NCBI RefSeq assembly: GCF_019393635.1
Contig: NC_057863.1
Location: 574,438,284 to 574,502,283 of the forward strand
Reading direction: 5' to 3'
DNA: 64,000 nt
Source of the DNA: Dromiciops gliroides
Lineage: Eukaryota; Chordata; Mammalia; Microbiotheria; Microbiotheriidae
Part shown: positions 63,851-64,000 of the stretch, in pieces
Position numbering within the stretch: position 1 is the first letter of the stretch
Layout: each line of letters starts with the position of its first letter
Position numbers and translations under genes: made by a program
The notes under the pieces: model-generated
Seen by the model: only the letters and a program-made list of their open reading frames with translations
What the model was told of the DNA's origin: nothing
Databases searched by the model: none

Positions 63851-64000
63851 TAGCAGACATCACAGGTGTGTGCCACTATGCCCAGAAATTTAAAGCTTTT
63901 AAACAGAAATTCCTATGGGATTTATAGTCTGGACTTGATATAGGAAGGGGACTCCCAATGAGGGAACTCCTTTTTATTGATGAAAATAGGCAAAAGTTTT

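Noticed and set aside
63862..63888. Alu-like phrase CACAGGTGTGTGCCACTATG
   Set aside because: It sits at the degraded end of an L2 copy, with no other Alu sequence; Alu is not expected in marsupials.

Overview
Organism and overall character. This window looks like ordinary intergenic or deep-intronic DNA from a marsupial. The best evidence is about two dozen copies of one tRNA-derived SINE (head GGGGCAGCTAGGTGG, Pol III A and B boxes, A-rich tail), together with MIR/CORE-type SINEs, SINEs with an RTE/BovB-like tail, L1 3' ends, and abundant L2, CR1/L3 and RTE LINE debris. The main SINE resembles what I remember as the Australian marsupial WSINE1 type more than the common opossum (Monodelphis) SINE, so an Australian marsupial is my guess; family names are from memory and were not searched.

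Genes. I find no intact protein-coding gene, no exon I can defend, no structural RNA gene and no CRISPR array. Two retro-pseudogenes are clear. A COX5B processed pseudogene lies on the + strand at 31347-31813, with target-site duplications, one premature stop and a polyadenylation signal. A decayed ubiquitin (probably polyubiquitin) copy lies on the - strand at about 60289-60505. Nearly every other open frame is the by-product of a SINE, a LINE remnant or a simple repeat.

Layout. 1-3290: AT-rich unassigned DNA with one SINE. 3290-7600: L2 remnant, SINEs, and an L1 split by a 503-bp LTR-like insertion. 7600-12120: largely unassigned, with scattered SINEs and a possible regulatory block near 8.3-8.8 kb. 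12.1-19.3 kb: L1, CR1/L3, RTE, a SINE dimer and an inverted (twin-primed) L1. 19.9-20.6 kb: GC-richer single-copy-looking block. 20.8-31.3 kb: MIR, L2 and CR1/L3 mosaics, a long GAA tract, and an L1 interrupted by L2 and SINE copies. 31.3-38.6 kb: the COX5B pseudogene followed by mostly unassigned DNA. 38.7-43.0 kb: the most heavily nested stretch (L2 containing L1 containing a chimeric insert and a SINE, then a CR1/L3 element interrupted by three SINEs and an L2). 43.9-44.2 kb: the best candidate conserved non-coding element. 44.5-64 kb: more L2, MIR, L1 and RTE debris, an LTR-like block, a long AG-rich array and the ubiquitin pseudogene.

How the parts relate. The elements are linked by retrotransposition rather than by a pathway. 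Most SINE copies and the COX5B copy have 11-18 bp target-site duplications and A-rich tails, as expected of L1-type priming. RTE LINE remnants occur alongside SINEs that carry an RTE-like tail. I see no convincing previously undescribed biological system; the most informative signals are the nested insertions, a chimeric retro-insert at 39021-39297, and the candidate regulatory blocks.
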